64,000 nucleotides of DNA from Phyllostachys edulis (GCA_036346405.1 CM070562.1:105538999-105602998); one strand, 5' to 3'. Counted from the first letter of the stretch, positions 44,046-55,540 are shown. Notes: generated from the sequence alone by a model not told the origin. Numbers and translations are program-made.

Positions 44046-45948
44046 TGTGAACATCATGAGGATATGTTCATGATCCTAGGTGATGTTACAATTGGCAATT
44101 TGGTTGAAGGTTTGTTGGAATTCTTGCTTTTAGAAAGTTTCAAAAAAGTGTCGATAATCTAAGAACCGGCGTTTAAAGGCGCTGCGACGATCAAGCAAAT
44201 CTGACGATCAAGTTGTGTGGCGGTAGTACCGATCGCGATTATACCGATTGGTAGATGGCGTAGCTTAATTCCAGAGAAGGTGTTTTGGGAGTTCGGTCTT
44301 CATTGGAAATCTGAACGATCAAGAAGTTATTGAGCTGACGATCACAGAGCGGTAGTACTGCTATAACACACTGGCGGTTGTACCGATTGTGTTGAGATTG
44401 TTGGCCATTTTGGAGTTTTGGCTTTGGGATAGGTCATATCCATGTTTATCTTTGTATATGTGTTGCATATTGCATGTTTTGAGCTAACGTGGGTCAAGTT
44501 GTGAAGAACTTGTTCCCTGAGATTTATTTCTTGGTCTATTGTCGCGGTGGCTTGCGTGTCAACGACGGTCAACGGCGAGGAGGATCGGACTAAGCTTGGA
44601 GAGCCGAGGTCCGAATCGATCATGGATGCCGGTGAGGTCGTGTGACTCAAGCATGGCATGTATCGGACGAGGTGGATCGAACCGGCAGCTCGATGTACTG
44701 GTTGGATCAAGCGACGGGGTGCAAGTGCCTTGGAGGTTCCGATGGGATTCGGACGGAGAGACTTGCCGACATGATGAGAGCCGTTGATCAACCTACACGT
44801 GGAAAGCGCGATTGCTTCGACAGATTGGACTCGGTCCATGGAGAAGGATCGAGAAGGGTATTTTGGTAATTTCACCAACATCGCTTTAGTGACCTAATGC
44901 CAACTCACAAGCAAGACGAGCGCCAAGAAGTGGATTAGGTCAAGAAAAGTGAAGACGGCGCTTTAAAATGCGTGCGTGAGTGTTCCGCTTGTTATTGGGC
45001 CAAACGGGGCCCATTAGGTTAAGTCTTCTAGAAGCTCTAGGCCTCATATAAATAGAGGGGTGCTTGTGCACAAGAACCCAAGCACTTCATTTGAAAACCC
45101 TAGTTTGGTGTTAGGGTTTAGGGAAGAAAAGAGAGGCTTAGGCTCTAGAGAGAGATGAGTTGAGTTGTGTGCTCATGGATTGAGCTCTTGTCCTCCTTGA
45201 GGGAGTGGTCAGAATCAAAGAACACCATGAATCAATCTATGAGTGATTTCTCAAGTATGCTCTCTCTTTGTTCTTTCTCCTAGTTTTGTTGATTTTGGGT
45301 GCTTCCTTGATCCGATGAGTTTTTGGTTGGTTTTTGTTCTCATCTACCTTGTCGTGGACGTGTGGGAAGACATCTAAGAACATCTCGAATCATCAATCTC
45401 TCACGAGCAAGTTATTGATCAAGTTTTTCGCTTTTGCTCGGTTTTGAACCTTCTTTCGGTAAAACAGAAAAAGATCAAAACTTTGACGTGGATCTCGACG
45501 ATCGTTGCTTGGAATAGGTTCTAGATATCCTTGAGAAGGTATGTTCCAAGTTTGATCAAGTTTCATCGAGTAGAACAAAAGTTTGATCGATTTTCATTTT
45601 TGAAACCCGAGTCGTTCTTCTTGCTCCAGACAATCGAACAACCGCCTTAACATCGCGGTTGTACCGCACCGAGGTACGACCGCCGTAACATCATGGTTAG
45701 AGTCAAGACATCGGCACGACCGCCTGCTACATCAAGCGGTTGTACCGATTGTCCCGATTTGTTCGTAACTTCCTGCTTTTAGTGTTTTTGCTTAGGGGTT
45801 AATCGATTCATCACATGGCTTCCGCTATGCGCATACACCGATCTTCTTAGCTTTAATAGCTATTGGAGAAAAGTTCGTGTTGAATCTAGTTTCGTGAAAG
45901 TGGAGCGAGCGCCTATTCACCCCCTCTAGTCGCTTTTCCGGCCCCATA
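44046..45948 (+). repeat. 3' LTR of the SIRE-type element
   Basis: Starts TGTGAACATC and ends TTTTCCGGCCCCATA, where the expected final CA is altered. It is 1.90 kb against 1.93 kb for the 5' LTR. Most differences are one- to several-base indels at CG-containing sites. Confidence 0.9.
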
Positions 45949-47007
45949 CCGCCCGGCTACCACTCCAAGACCGAGTTCACCGCCACCATTGCCACCTCGC
46001 CGCGGCACCCCCTTTTGTGCCACTGGTCACTCTGACCACGGCGGGCACCTCCTGTCCACCGCTCCCATGGATGACGAGGGAGAAAGCCCAGAGAAGCTGG
46101 ACTGGGATTCCTTCAGGGATGAAGATGGCAACCCGGTCGTGCATCTTGGATTTCGTCGCCCAGAACCCACCCCCTCCGGGGAAGCTGTCCTAGATCTCGC
46201 CACTGTGGGAGAATCTCTTGCATTCACTTCACCCTCCTGCTGGCTCTACTTCGCCGGTCACTACTCTGGAGCTAGCTGCGGACACCATTAGCGAGGTGCA
46301 ACCCTGCGGTTCAGTGGTTTCCTGGCCAGCCATGCTGAAGAGCACTGCTCTTCTCCCTGCCCCCCGACATTCAAAGGTGGAAGCCCCCATAGCCGACCCG
46401 CCTCCACGGTGCTTCATCTAGCCATCAATGCAATTTCCCCAGTAGCTCAGCTGAACCCCCACCCAGAAGACCCGAGGTAAAGCAGAGGCTCAATCTCAAC
46501 GCTGGTGCATTGAAGAACACAACAACCGCATTCAAGACAACAAGAAACAAGATTGGCATGTGGTGAAGCCGAGATTTTGGTGGAGGAAGGCGAACCTGCC
46601 ATTTCAAGACTCCCCCCAGCCACGCGCATTTGGCGCCTACCAGCCCAAACCTCCTGCTACTCTGACCTCGCATTCAAAGCTCAACTCTTGTTTCTTTGGC
46701 CGCTGTTGTAGATGCTTGGCCAAGGATCATCTGGTTGCTCATTGTAGAGAGCCCGTCAAATGCTTTCTTTGCCTTGCCTCTGGTCATCACTCCAACCATT
46801 GTCCCAGTCGCCCTCGCTGCCCCCAACCCCCTCCTACCATTTCCTTCCAGCACCCCACCACCCACCTCTGTGCTGCATCACCGCCTCGGCCAACCCTCAA
46901 ACCAGCCGCCTCATGTGAAGACGGTGATGGTCATCTCCGGAGAGATGAAAGCCGACATTTTCGACCTTCAGGCCACCGCCGTTCGCATCACCGTCTCGGG
47001 CAGCCCG
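45949..47007 (+). pseudogene. LINE ORF1, N-terminal part with two CCHC zinc knuckles
   Basis: Resuming after the SIRE insertion, the frame 45989-46291 has an acidic stretch (KLDWDSFRDEDGNPVVHLGF). 46560-47030 contains CCRCLAKDHLVAHC and CFLCLASGHHSNHC at 46704-46802, two perfect C-x2-C-x4-H-x4-C knuckles with a Pro-rich tail. These bind nucleic acid in the LINE ribonucleoprotein. Frameshifts occur between the two frames. The domain is cut by the foldback MITE at 47008. Confidence 0.75.
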
Positions 47008-47612
47008 GATTTTTTTATTTGGCCCCCTGACGCCATGTTAAGTGCAAAAATGGCCCATGTGCCCCGAAAATTTTAAATTTGGCCCCTTCCGAGCGCGGAA
47101 TAACCGAAGGCCGACACGTGTCACTTTTCACACTCGGGGGGCATGGAACCTTGGTGCTAGGCGCGGCGGGGGACGGCAGCTTCCACGCCACCCAAGCATG
47201 GTAAGGAACTGGCGGCATTCTGCTGAGCCAGAGCGCGGGAAGGAATAAAAAAATCAATGTAATTTTCAAGCAACAAGAAACATGAATAAAAAAGTATTGC
47301 TTTCAAGTGTGACACTTTCAAGCAACATAAAACGTGAATAAAAAACAATATAAAGGCAACATGCAGCGCTCCAGCTCAGCGAAAAGCCGCCGACTCCCTT
47401 CCGCTCTCTGGTGGCGTGGAAGGTGCCCAGCTCCCACGCCCGCCCGGCTTTTGCGCAAGCACCAAGGTTCCGCACCCCTCGAGCGCGGAAAGTAACACGT
47501 GTCGGCCTTCGGTCATTCCGCGCTCAGAAGGGGGTCAAATTTAAAATTTTCGGGTCACGGGGGCCATTTTGCACTTAACATGGTGTCAGGGGGCCAAATT
47601 AAAAAAGAATTC
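47008..47612. mobile_element. Mutator-like foldback MITE (605 bp, long inverted repeats)
   Basis: The left arm (tttggccccctga, cgccatgttaagtgcaaaa, cccgaaaattttaaattt, gcggaataaccgaaggccga, cacgtgt) recurs inverted in the right arm down to about 47470. A second inner part (ggaaccttggtgct, cttccacgccacc) is inverted as well, so the element can fold over most of its length. Flanking ggcagcccg (46999-47007) and ggcaacccg (47613-47621) match at eight of nine bases. The middle has two short similar segments, aagcaacaagaaacatgaat and aagcaacataaaacgtgaat. No ORF is supported. Confidence 0.83.
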
Positions 47613-47621
47613 GGCAACCCG

Positions 47622-48375
47622 AGCCCCGACACCGTCTTCCACGCCATTGAGAACCATGTGGGCATCCCCCTTTGTAGAAATGCAGGTCACCTACCACAAC
47701 CTAGACAATTTCCTTGCTCGCTTCAGAACCACCGCTTTCCGCAACCAGGCTGTTGCAAAGGGTTCCTTCCGCTTCGTCGGAGAGGAATACACCTTGCTGC
47801 CGTACCAGGAGGGTGTGCACTTCGACAAGCACTTCCTCGGCGCCTTTCGCTATCGGGTGCGGATGCTGCTGGAAGGACTCCCCCTCCATGCTTGGCAGGC
47901 GAAGTATGTCAATAAGCTGCTGGGCTCTTGCGGCCACTTCGACCTTGCCTAGTACGAGACAAGGCTTCGCACAGACACCTCCGTCCGCAGGATTTGGGCT
48001 TCGACGCACAACTCGAATGCCATCCAGCCCGAGTTTGAGTTCACCCTCGTCGATTCGCCATAGCTTGTTGGAGGTGCAATCCAGTCAGACTGCAGCTTCC
48101 GGCCACGTCTCCCCTCCGTGCCGATAACAATGCCACCCAAGAACTCTGAGTATGGAGTCCTCATCCACCTCGACACCATCGAAGACTACACCTCGGTGGT
48201 AGCACGCCTCCATGGAGGTGACCCGGTAGTCAACCACCTTGCCTGGGCTCCTGGAGTAGTGGACTCACAGGCGCCCCCTCGTCGAGGCCCGGCCTCCCGA
48301 ACCAGGTGTCGTGACCTCTAGCGCCACCTCACATCAAAGAGAGACGATGAGGATGACAACGATGGCCGCCCACGG
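47622..48375 (+). pseudogene. LINE ORF1, central part
   Basis: It carries on where 46998 stops. The frame 47569-47952 encodes VTYHNLDNFLARFRTTAFRN, FRFVGEEYTLLPYQEG, FDKHFLGAFRYRVRMLLEGL and PLHAWQAKYVNKLLGSCGHF. This resembles the DUF4283-like region of plant LINE ORF1 proteins, although here it follows the zinc knuckles. After a stop, 48118-48321 reads NSEYGVLIHLDTIEDYTSVV and RLHGGDPVVNHLAW. It is cut by the Copia insertion at 48376. Confidence 0.6.
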
Positions 48376-48744
48376 TGTAGTCGAACCTCCTTCCGACCAG
48401 GTAGCCGAAAACAATGAATAGTACTCGATGAACAGTAGTCAATAAACAGTAGCCGACGAACAGTACTCGGTGAACGATACTAAAAACAACGAACGAAACC
48501 AAGGCTCTTTTGTGGTGCTGCAACTACAGTCTTTTTCTGTTTTTCTATTGCTTATGTTCTTTGACTTACAAGACCCAACAGATCCTTATATAGGCTGCTC
48601 AAACTGACGTATACATCGACTCGGATACAAATAAAGCTACTTGAATACGAACAACATATTGCTCTCTAACTGAATTCGACTCAATCTAGACTTCACAATT
48701 CGTCCAAACTCTGATACATCAAGTTAGCAGGATTAGCTCCAACA
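48376..48744 (-). repeat. 3' LTR of the minus-strand Copia (369 bp)
   Basis: Starts TGTAGTCGAACC and ends TAGCTCCAACA. It contains a run of tandem phrases 'gtactcgatgaacagtag'. A TATATAA box on the minus strand near 48586-48593 could be its promoter. Confidence 0.88.
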
Positions 48745-49419
48745 TACACCCTCCTAATCATTGCCTATTCAACCAACTCCTTTTTAAAAATGTTCAATTT
48801 TCTGAACACAAGTTCCTATGATGATAATATCATCAACGTATATGCCAAATATTAACATGCCACCATCTGACTTTCTTGTATATAAAGCTGGATCTTGCTT
48901 GCATCTTTCAGGATGAAGAATCATCAAGGTGTTGTCCAACTTCTTATTCTAGGCCCCAGTCAATCTCCAGGTTTTGTTCTTCTAAATTGAATCAAGTTAT
49001 GTCTGTATTGCAATCTTCCAATGATGTTCATTGAAAGCCTGCTGAAAACTCATTGGTTCATCTGCAGGTATCATCTGCAATTCACCTTCCACCTTAATAG
49101 GTTCAGTCTGCTCGTAAATCTCTGCTAAGTTTCGATAAACAGGCATTCTGCTTGGTAGGGTTTCTGCTTCTTCTTGACTGACTTTAGGAGAAGACAAGTT
49201 GTCTTTTGAATCTTCCTGTGGTGAGCTTTCTACACATGACACTGGTAAAACTAGATCATAAGGATAAGATTGATCTGTTTCTGTATCATTTTCTCCTTCA
49301 ACAGTGAAAGAGATCCACTTCTCCAAATAATTTTCTTCTATTGGTTTTTCCTCCCAATTCCATGTTTTGTCTTCACAGTAGATCACATCACGACTCATAA
49401 TGATTTTATCCTCATCCGA
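48745..49419 (-). pseudogene. Copia RT remnant and integrase-RT linker, internally deleted
   Basis: 49419-48997 is open: YCEDKTWNWEEKPIEENYLE, a long acidic linker, then ADEPMSFQQAFNEHHWKIAI, the start of RT. The sequence then jumps directly to PALYTRKSDGGMLIFGIYVDD with YVDD at 48829-48840. The fingers and most of the palm are thus missing, and after KIEHF nothing more of RT or RNase H remains before the purine tract (gattaggagggtgta) at 48745-48760. Confidence 0.78.
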
Positions 49420-50990
49420 TGAAAGCATCTAGGCCTCTAAAAATTGTTTTGGTAATTAATGATAATATGTGAATATAGGATTAACGTGTTTATTGAGTAT
49501 TTACAAGGTTAAGTCCCATTGGTGAACTTGATGACGTAAAGATGCATGCTAAAGGATGCATGAAGATCTACATGACTCAAAGACAAGGTACAAATAGTCT
49601 AGGACCATTTTTTATTTTACCGGTCTTAGGTGAATTGGTTGGAAGATCGGGTTATAGGTTAAACGTCGTCGTGACTAGTAGCTTGATAGCATGTTCTTGT
49701 GCCATATGGATCAATTTAAGATCATGCATGCATTTGAATTTAAATTTGAAAGCTCTAAAGTGCATGTGTCAGAAATCGATCGTACCGAAATTAGACTGAC
49801 GGTTGTACCGCTTGGTGCAGTATGACCGCACTTTACTTAGCGGTACTACCGAGTTTTGAACGATTAAGCCAACTGAGCGCTAATGCGGTACGACCGGCCC
49901 TTTGAGCGGTACTACCGCATTGCGGTCATTCCGATTTCTAGTTGGCAGTTTGATAAAACCAGAACAGATGCATTTTGGCTCGGAGCTCTCCTTGATAATC
50001 GGTCGTACCGCATTTGAGAAACGATCGTATCGATTTGCGGTTGTACCCTTTTTTATAAGGCAGTACGTATTTTACAGAGAGCATGACATTTCAGCGTTTT
50101 TGGAAACCCTCGATCGGTTGTACCGCTCCTCAGGCGGTATGATCGAGCGATCTTGATTATCTGCGCTTTGGTTGGCGGTCGATCAAGACGGGATTTTCAA
50201 CGACTATGTCAGAGCAATTAATGCCACTATTCTAGCCGTTACTGTGCTCTGACATGGATACGGTCGTACCGCGCTATACATGGCGGTCATACCGTATTTC
50301 GCTGAAAGTTGGAGACCCCAACGGTCATATTCGTTGGTGGGGGTTATAAATACCCCCCCAACTGCTCAAGGACTGGTGGCTAGAGTTCATTTATCATTCT
50401 TAGAGCCTTGAGAGCCTTGAGCATTCACTCAACACTCAAAAACACTCTTGTGCATTCATTGTGAGGTGTTGAGCTCATTCAAGTGCATTCACTCATCCTA
50501 GTTGATCCTATTGCACTTGAGCGCTGCCAAGCAAAGGTCATCGGTTTGTTACTCTTGGAGTTTTGCCAAACTCCTAGACGGCCTTGGCGGCGGAGCACGG
50601 TAATCTCTTCAAGAAGATTGTGAAGAGGCCCGGTGCAAGTTTGTGAGTGGCTTGGTGTTCGCCATCTCCGGAGCGGAGCAAGAATAACCAATAGTGATCA
50701 AGGGAAGGCTTAATTCATGGAGCCGACTTGAGTTGTCAAGCTTCCTCAGCGTAGACTAGTGAAGACCGACAAGTCTTCGATACCACAGAAAAAAGTCCTT
50801 TGTCATTGTGGTTATTTCTTGTCTACTTATTCTGCATTTACATTTCTAGCTTATTTCTTGTGTTAAATTGCTTAGCTAGAATTGTATCTTGTTTAGACTA
50901 ATTTATTATTTGGCTTAAATTGTTAAATTGTTAAAAAGTTTAAAAACCTCCTATTCACCCCCCCTCTAGTCGGTTATCCTTGATCCTACA
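49420..50990 (+). mobile_element. solo LTR of a SIRE/Maximus-type element (1571 bp)
   Basis: It starts TGAAAGCATCTAGGCCTC and ends CTATTCACC...TTGATCCTACA, the SIRE-type termini. The flanks tccga (49415-49419) and tccgg (50991-50995) match at four of five bases. A TATAAATA box lies at 50345-50352. Many short palindromic phrases such as gcggtactaccgc and cggtcgtaccgc fill 49780-50290. It interrupts the Copia between integrase and RT. Confidence 0.85.
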
Positions 50991-51728
50991 TCCGGGCTAT
51001 ACATCCAACTTGCTTTGGATCCTGGTTCAACTCCCAGGTAAATCAATTCTTTTGATCTGTCATCTAATTTCCTCAAATGAGTAGGTATTTTGCATACCCT
51101 AAGCAACCAAATACTCTCAAGTGTTCGAGATTTGGTTTTCTTCCACTTAAAGCTTCATATGGTGTCTATCCTTCCAGAGATTTTGTAGGAACATGATTGA
51201 GTATGTATACTACATGTCTCATAGCCTCAGCCCAAATCTTCTCGGTAATAGCCTGCTTTTCAGTAAACTCCTTGCCATATTCATCACAGTTCGATTTCTA
51301 CGCTCAACTACTCCATTCTATTGAGGACTGTATGGAGCTGTAAAAAATCTTTTTATACCTTTCTCCTCATAGATTGACTTGAATTCTTGTGCCAAGAACT
51401 CGCCTCCACGATCAGATCTTAATGCCTTGATTTTATGATCTGTTTCATTTTCAACTTGAACTGTGAATTTTCTAAGCATGTCCTTTGCTTCTGACTTTCT
51501 CTTTAGCATATAGACACAAATCACTCTTGAAAAAATGTCGACCAGAAGAAAGAAGTATTTGTTTCCGGCGTTTGAATCAGGGGTAATAGGACCACATAAA
51601 TCTACATGAAGTAGCTCCAAAAGCTGTGATGCAGTAAACTGTGCCTGTTTAGGAAATGGGAGTCTTGTCTGTTTTGCTAAAGTGCAATCCTTGCAAAACT
51701 GAGATGAGTGATTGGTGAGTGGCACCAT
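50991..51728 (-). pseudogene. integrase of the minus-strand Copia
   Basis: 51728-51318 is open and encodes the zinc CKDCTLAKQTRLPFPKQ, LLELLHVDLCGPITPDS with the first catalytic Asp, YFFLLVDIFSRVICVYML, ALRSDRGGEFLAQEFKSIYE with the second Asp, and FFTAPYSPQ. Below it, in other frames to 50991, lie the QNG-V-ER-NRT Glu block, PYEALSGRKPN and LIYLGVEPGSKAS, up to the solo LTR. The chain resumes on the other side at 49419, which shows that the LTR is an insertion. Confidence 0.85.
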
Positions 51729-52240
51729 GTACCATCCCTTTTTCAGTCATTTGTTGTAGTGATCGAAAGTTTATATGACCCAACAGATCATGCCATAACC
51801 ATGCTGTATTTTCCAACCGGGCAGAGAAACAAACTGGCTTAGCTAACTCCAGTTGGATTTTATACAATCTGTTTGCAGTTCTGATTATCTTCATCAGAAG
51901 TTGTCCATCTTGATCATGTAGCAATAAATGGGGTCCTTTAAAAGACACATTGCAACCCTCTTCTGTCAATTGGCCCAGACTAATGATGTTAGTGCATAGC
52001 CTTGGTATGTAGTATACATCAGTCAGCAATCTTTGCTCCCCATTTTTGCATTGTAATAAGATATTGCCTTTGCCTTCTATATGGACAACCAACCCATCCC
52101 CAAACTTTACTTGTCCATGAAAGCTCTCATTCAACTCAGTAAACTTTCCCTTTTGTCCTGTCATATGATTCGAAGCACCATTATCAAGATACCAGAGATT
52201 GGATTCCACCATCTCTTCTCCAACTTTCAACAATTTCGGC
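51729..52240 (-). pseudogene. protease and pre-integrase of the minus-strand Copia
   Basis: Open from 52233: SNLWYLDNGASNHMTGQKGK carries the active site as DNG instead of the usual DTG/DSG. Then FGDGLVVHIEGKGNILLQCK, LTDVYYIPRLCTNIISLGQL and AWLWHDLLGHINFRSLQQMT, the pre-integrase block. A frameshift near 51700 joins it to integrase. Confidence 0.85.
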
Positions 52241-53326
52241 TAAACTTGGTCTTCTTCTAACATCATGGGTTGTGTGCATTTTTCTTCAGAGATAGATAAC
52301 AGAAGGGCTAGCTCAGGAACATCAGAGACTTGAGTCAAGTTTACCTCATCCTTCTTCTTATTCCAACAATCAGCAGCATAGTGCACATATTTTTGATACT
52401 CAAAGCGCTTGATGTGATTCCGCCATTCTGCATCATAATGGCCGAATCTATTGCAGGTAAAGCACTTGATTTTTAACTTGTCTCGATTGCTATTGAACTC
52501 ACCTTGTCCACGGTCTGCAATAGGACCACGGCCTCCTCGGCCACGCCAAACAGAACCCCAACCACCTTGATTTGATGAGTAATCTTGCTAAGTCTGCTTG
52601 TTCTCTCCCTTCAGCTCGGCTTTCACAAATAACACTTGATCATTGCGAGCCTTGCAGCCTTTCAGTAGCCCATCATGTGCTTTAAGAGACCTAGTTACCT
52701 CTTCCAGCTTCATGCTCTCAAGATCACTGGAATACAAAAGAGTTGTGACCACAGGCACATACCTCTCGGGTAGTACTTGCAAGTATTTCTCGACCACCTC
52801 AATTTCTTCCAGTTTATCGCCAAGGGATCAAAGCTCGTTGACCACCGCTGTCAATTTTCCTGCGAACTCATCTACTGATTGAGTTTCACCCATATGCAAT
52901 GCCTCATACTCCCCTCAAAGAGTTTGGAGACGAACTTTCTTTACTCGATCCACCCCCTCGTGCATAGTACGAAGAGCAATCCAGGCCTCCCGAGCAGTAT
53001 CTTTCCCGACAAGTTGATTCAACATCGAATCGAGTATAGCTGCGTAGATTAGTGCCAACGCTATTTGATCAACCTTCACATCAACATCCACAACCTTTCC
53101 TTTAGGATCAATCTTTTCCTTTAGATCGACTGGATTAGCTACTGCGTCCCAGACCCCCTGGGCACGCATATTGACCCGTATCTTCATAGCCTAAGCGGGG
53201 TAGTTATCTGAAGTGAGAACCGGGTACGGAAGCGAATTTGGGCCATCCTTCGTTGTCGACGAAGATCCGTTGGGAGCCATCTTGCTCTTCCTTCTCTAAA
53301 GACGAACAAACAATTTTCAATCACCC
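52241..53326 (-). pseudogene. gag of the minus-strand Copia
   Basis: 53187-52915 gives VWDAVANPVDLKEKIDPKGK and GKDTAREAWIALRTMHEGVD, typical of gag. 52797-52588 gives EKYLQVLPERYVPVVTTLLY and KLEEVTRSLKAHDG. 52520-52400 encodes CFTCNRFGHYDAEW followed by HYAADCW, a zinc knuckle with Trp where the fourth Cys is expected. Stops interrupt the frame near 52830 and 52580. Confidence 0.8.
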
Positions 53327-53340
53327 GCTCTGATACTACG
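53327..53340 (-). promoter_or_regulatory. primer binding site of the minus-strand Copia
   Basis: On the minus strand (t)agTATCAGAGCGGGTG follows the LTR end, close to the canonical TGGTATCAGAGC. Confidence 0.75.
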
Positions 53341-53989
53341 TGTAGTCGAACCTTCTTCTGACCAGTTAGTCAAAACCTTCCGACCAGGTAGTCGAAAACA
53401 ATGACAGTACTCGATGAACAGTAGCCGACAAACAGTACTCAGTGAATAGTACTCAAAAAACAACGAACAAAACCAAGGCTCTTTTGTGGTGCTACAACTG
53501 CGGTCTTTTTCTGTTTTTCTATTGCTTATATTCTTCGACTTACAAGACCTAGTAGATCCTTATATAGGCTGCTCAAACTGATGCATACACCGACTCGGAT
53601 ACAAACAAAACTACTTGAATACGAACAACATACTTCTCTCTAATTGAATACGACTCAATCTAGATGTAACACCTTGATTTTTGGAGCCTTTTTGAATTTT
53701 CAAAATAAAAAGAACCATTTTTGTTTTGATGAGAATTCAAAGCTTAACTTGAGAATTTCAGAATGGACTTCAATTGACTAAACCAAACTTCAATTAAAGA
53801 CTCTCTTTTGGTTTGTTGGTTTTGTTGGAGCTTTGGTGATCCCTCCCCTTCTGTGCTGGTTTTGCCCTTCTCTGGTCCAGACCTCCTTAGGACTAGACCT
53901 CCTTCTTTGGTCCTTCTTTGGCTTAGACCTTCTCAGGTCTAAACCTCCCTCATGTTCATTTGAACTCACTCTCTGTTCTGTTGGAACCT

Positions 53990-54170
53990 CTCAAGTGCTT
54001 GGACCTCCCCCTCGTTCATTTGGACCTCCCCGTGTCCTTCAGGACCTCCCTGTGTCCTTTAGGACCTCCCCCTCATTCATTTGGACCTCCCCGTGTCCTT
54101 CAGGACCTCCCTGTGTTCTTTATGACCTCCTCCTCACTTACTTGGACCTCCCTCGCATTCGTTCGAGCCT
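53990..54170. repeat. GGACCTCC-based short repeats
   Basis: Units of about 20-24 bp, such as ggacctccctgtgtccttt and ggacctccccgtgtccttc, follow one another about eight times within the solo LTR. Confidence 0.8.
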
Positions 54171-54480
54171 TCCGCTTGATCCAGACCTCTATCGCTTGTG
54201 TATCGTTCGATTTGCGTTGGACGGTTTGATCTTGTTGAGACGTTCGGATGGTCCGAACGTCCCACCCCCTTTGAGCCCTCAAATCTTTGCTGGACGGTCC
54301 GATTTGCAGAGGCGTTCGGCCGGTCTGAACGTCCCAACCATTATGGACCGCCCGATCCAATTCAATGGCTGAGACCTAGCGTTAGCTCTGGATGGTCCGA
54401 ACGGCCCAATCACTTTGGTCCGTTCAATTGAAATCTAATGGCTCCCACTTCTCCCGCTTCTTATCTCGCTATCGCTCACC

Positions 54481-54990
54481 TCCCGTGTTTAGATCTTGAC
54501 CGTTAAGACCTCCCCTTTGGAGATTTTAGCCGTCAGGACCTTCTGTGTTTAGATCTTGACCGTTAAGACCTCCCTTTTGGAGATCTTAGCCGTCAGAACC
54601 TTCCTTGTTTAGATCTTGACCGTTAAGATCCCCCCTTTGGAGATCTTAGCCGTCAGGACCTCCCGTGTTTAGGTCTTGACCGTTAAGACCTCCCCTTTGG
54701 AGATCTTAGCCGTCAGGACCTCCCCTTTGTTAGATCTGACCGTTAAGACCTCCCCTTTGGAGATCTTAACCGTTCAGACCTCCCCTTTCGTTAGATCTGA
54801 CCGTTCTTAACCGTTCAGACCTCCTCTTTGGAGATCTTAACCGTTCAGACCTCCCCTTTGTTAGATCTGACCGTTAAGACCTCCCCTTTGGATATCTTAA
54901 CCGTTCAGATCTCCTCTTTTGTTCGATCTAAGGGTCCAGACCTCTCCTTTGTTAGATCTAAGGGTCAGGACCTCCCCTTTTGAGGATCTG
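54481..54990. repeat. 60-bp minisatellite in the solo LTR
   Basis: An exact 60-bp period holds over at least five units: ttagatcttgaccgttaaga, cctcccctttggagatctta, gccgtcaggacctcccgtgt. It then decays into shorter variants (gttagatctgaccgt). Each unit alternates 'gaccgtt' and 'gccgtca' half-units, so a 30-bp ancestor is likely. Confidence 0.9.
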
Positions 54991-55379
54991 ATCGTCAGAA
55001 CCTCTCCTTGTGGATTTGACCGTCAGGACCTCCCCTTACCCCTACGCGATCTCCTCTAGGTCCCCGTAGGACCTCCCCTTGAGCTTTGACTGGCCCCATT
55101 TGTCAGTCACGACCTCTTTCTTTATCCTTTGACCATGTCCTTTGCACTTGGAAGTCTTCAAAGCATTTAATGCCTGTTGTGTCGCATTAAATGCTACCAC
55201 CTTTTGGCAGCATTGAGCTACCTTTTGTCATATCTTTTACTAACTCCTATCATTTCCTTCACTTACTTTAGAGCCCGAGAGCCCTTGGGAATCTGGGTGG
55301 CTCTGGATATAAAAGCTTTGGCAGCCTTTCCTTTTTACCATTTTGCTCATTTTCACTCTCTGGCTCCTCTAGCAAGCTC

Positions 55380-55540
55380 TTAGACCTCCTCCAAGGCTCT
55401 TTGGACCTCCTCCCTCAAGGTTCGGACCTCCTCCAGCAAGCTCTTGGACCTCCTCTAAAGCTCTCTGGACCTCCTCCCTCAAGCTTGGGACCTCCACCAA
55501 CAAACTCCTTGGACCTCCTCTAAATCGACCAAACCTCTCT
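55380..55540. repeat. 21-23-bp tandem repeat in the solo LTR
   Basis: About seven copies of gacctcctccctcaagctt-like units (ggacctcctccagcaagctc, ggacctcctctaaagctctc). The frames over it are shadows. Confidence 0.8.

Larger units (their letters stand above)
36434..45948 (+). mobile_element. Ty1/Copia retrotransposon, SIRE/Maximus-type, with both LTRs
   Basis: Two LTRs of about 1.9 kb (36434-38360 and 44046-45948) start TGTGAACATCATG and flank PBS, gag, protease, integrase, RT, RNase H, a 1.4 kb non-coding stretch and a polypurine tract. The flanks share ccgc (36430-36433 and 45949-45952), a possible 4-5 bp duplication. It lies in the LINE near its 5' end. All ORFs are frameshifted. Compared with the element at 1-8943 it lacks the coiled-coil linker between gag and protease. 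Confidence 0.92.

Noticed and set aside
46690..46810. Zinc knuckles at 46704-46802 as Copia or Gypsy gag
   Set aside because: The surrounding frames continue into a LINE ORF1 region and later into LINE endonuclease and RT on the same strand, with the Copia gag on the opposite strand accounted for elsewhere.
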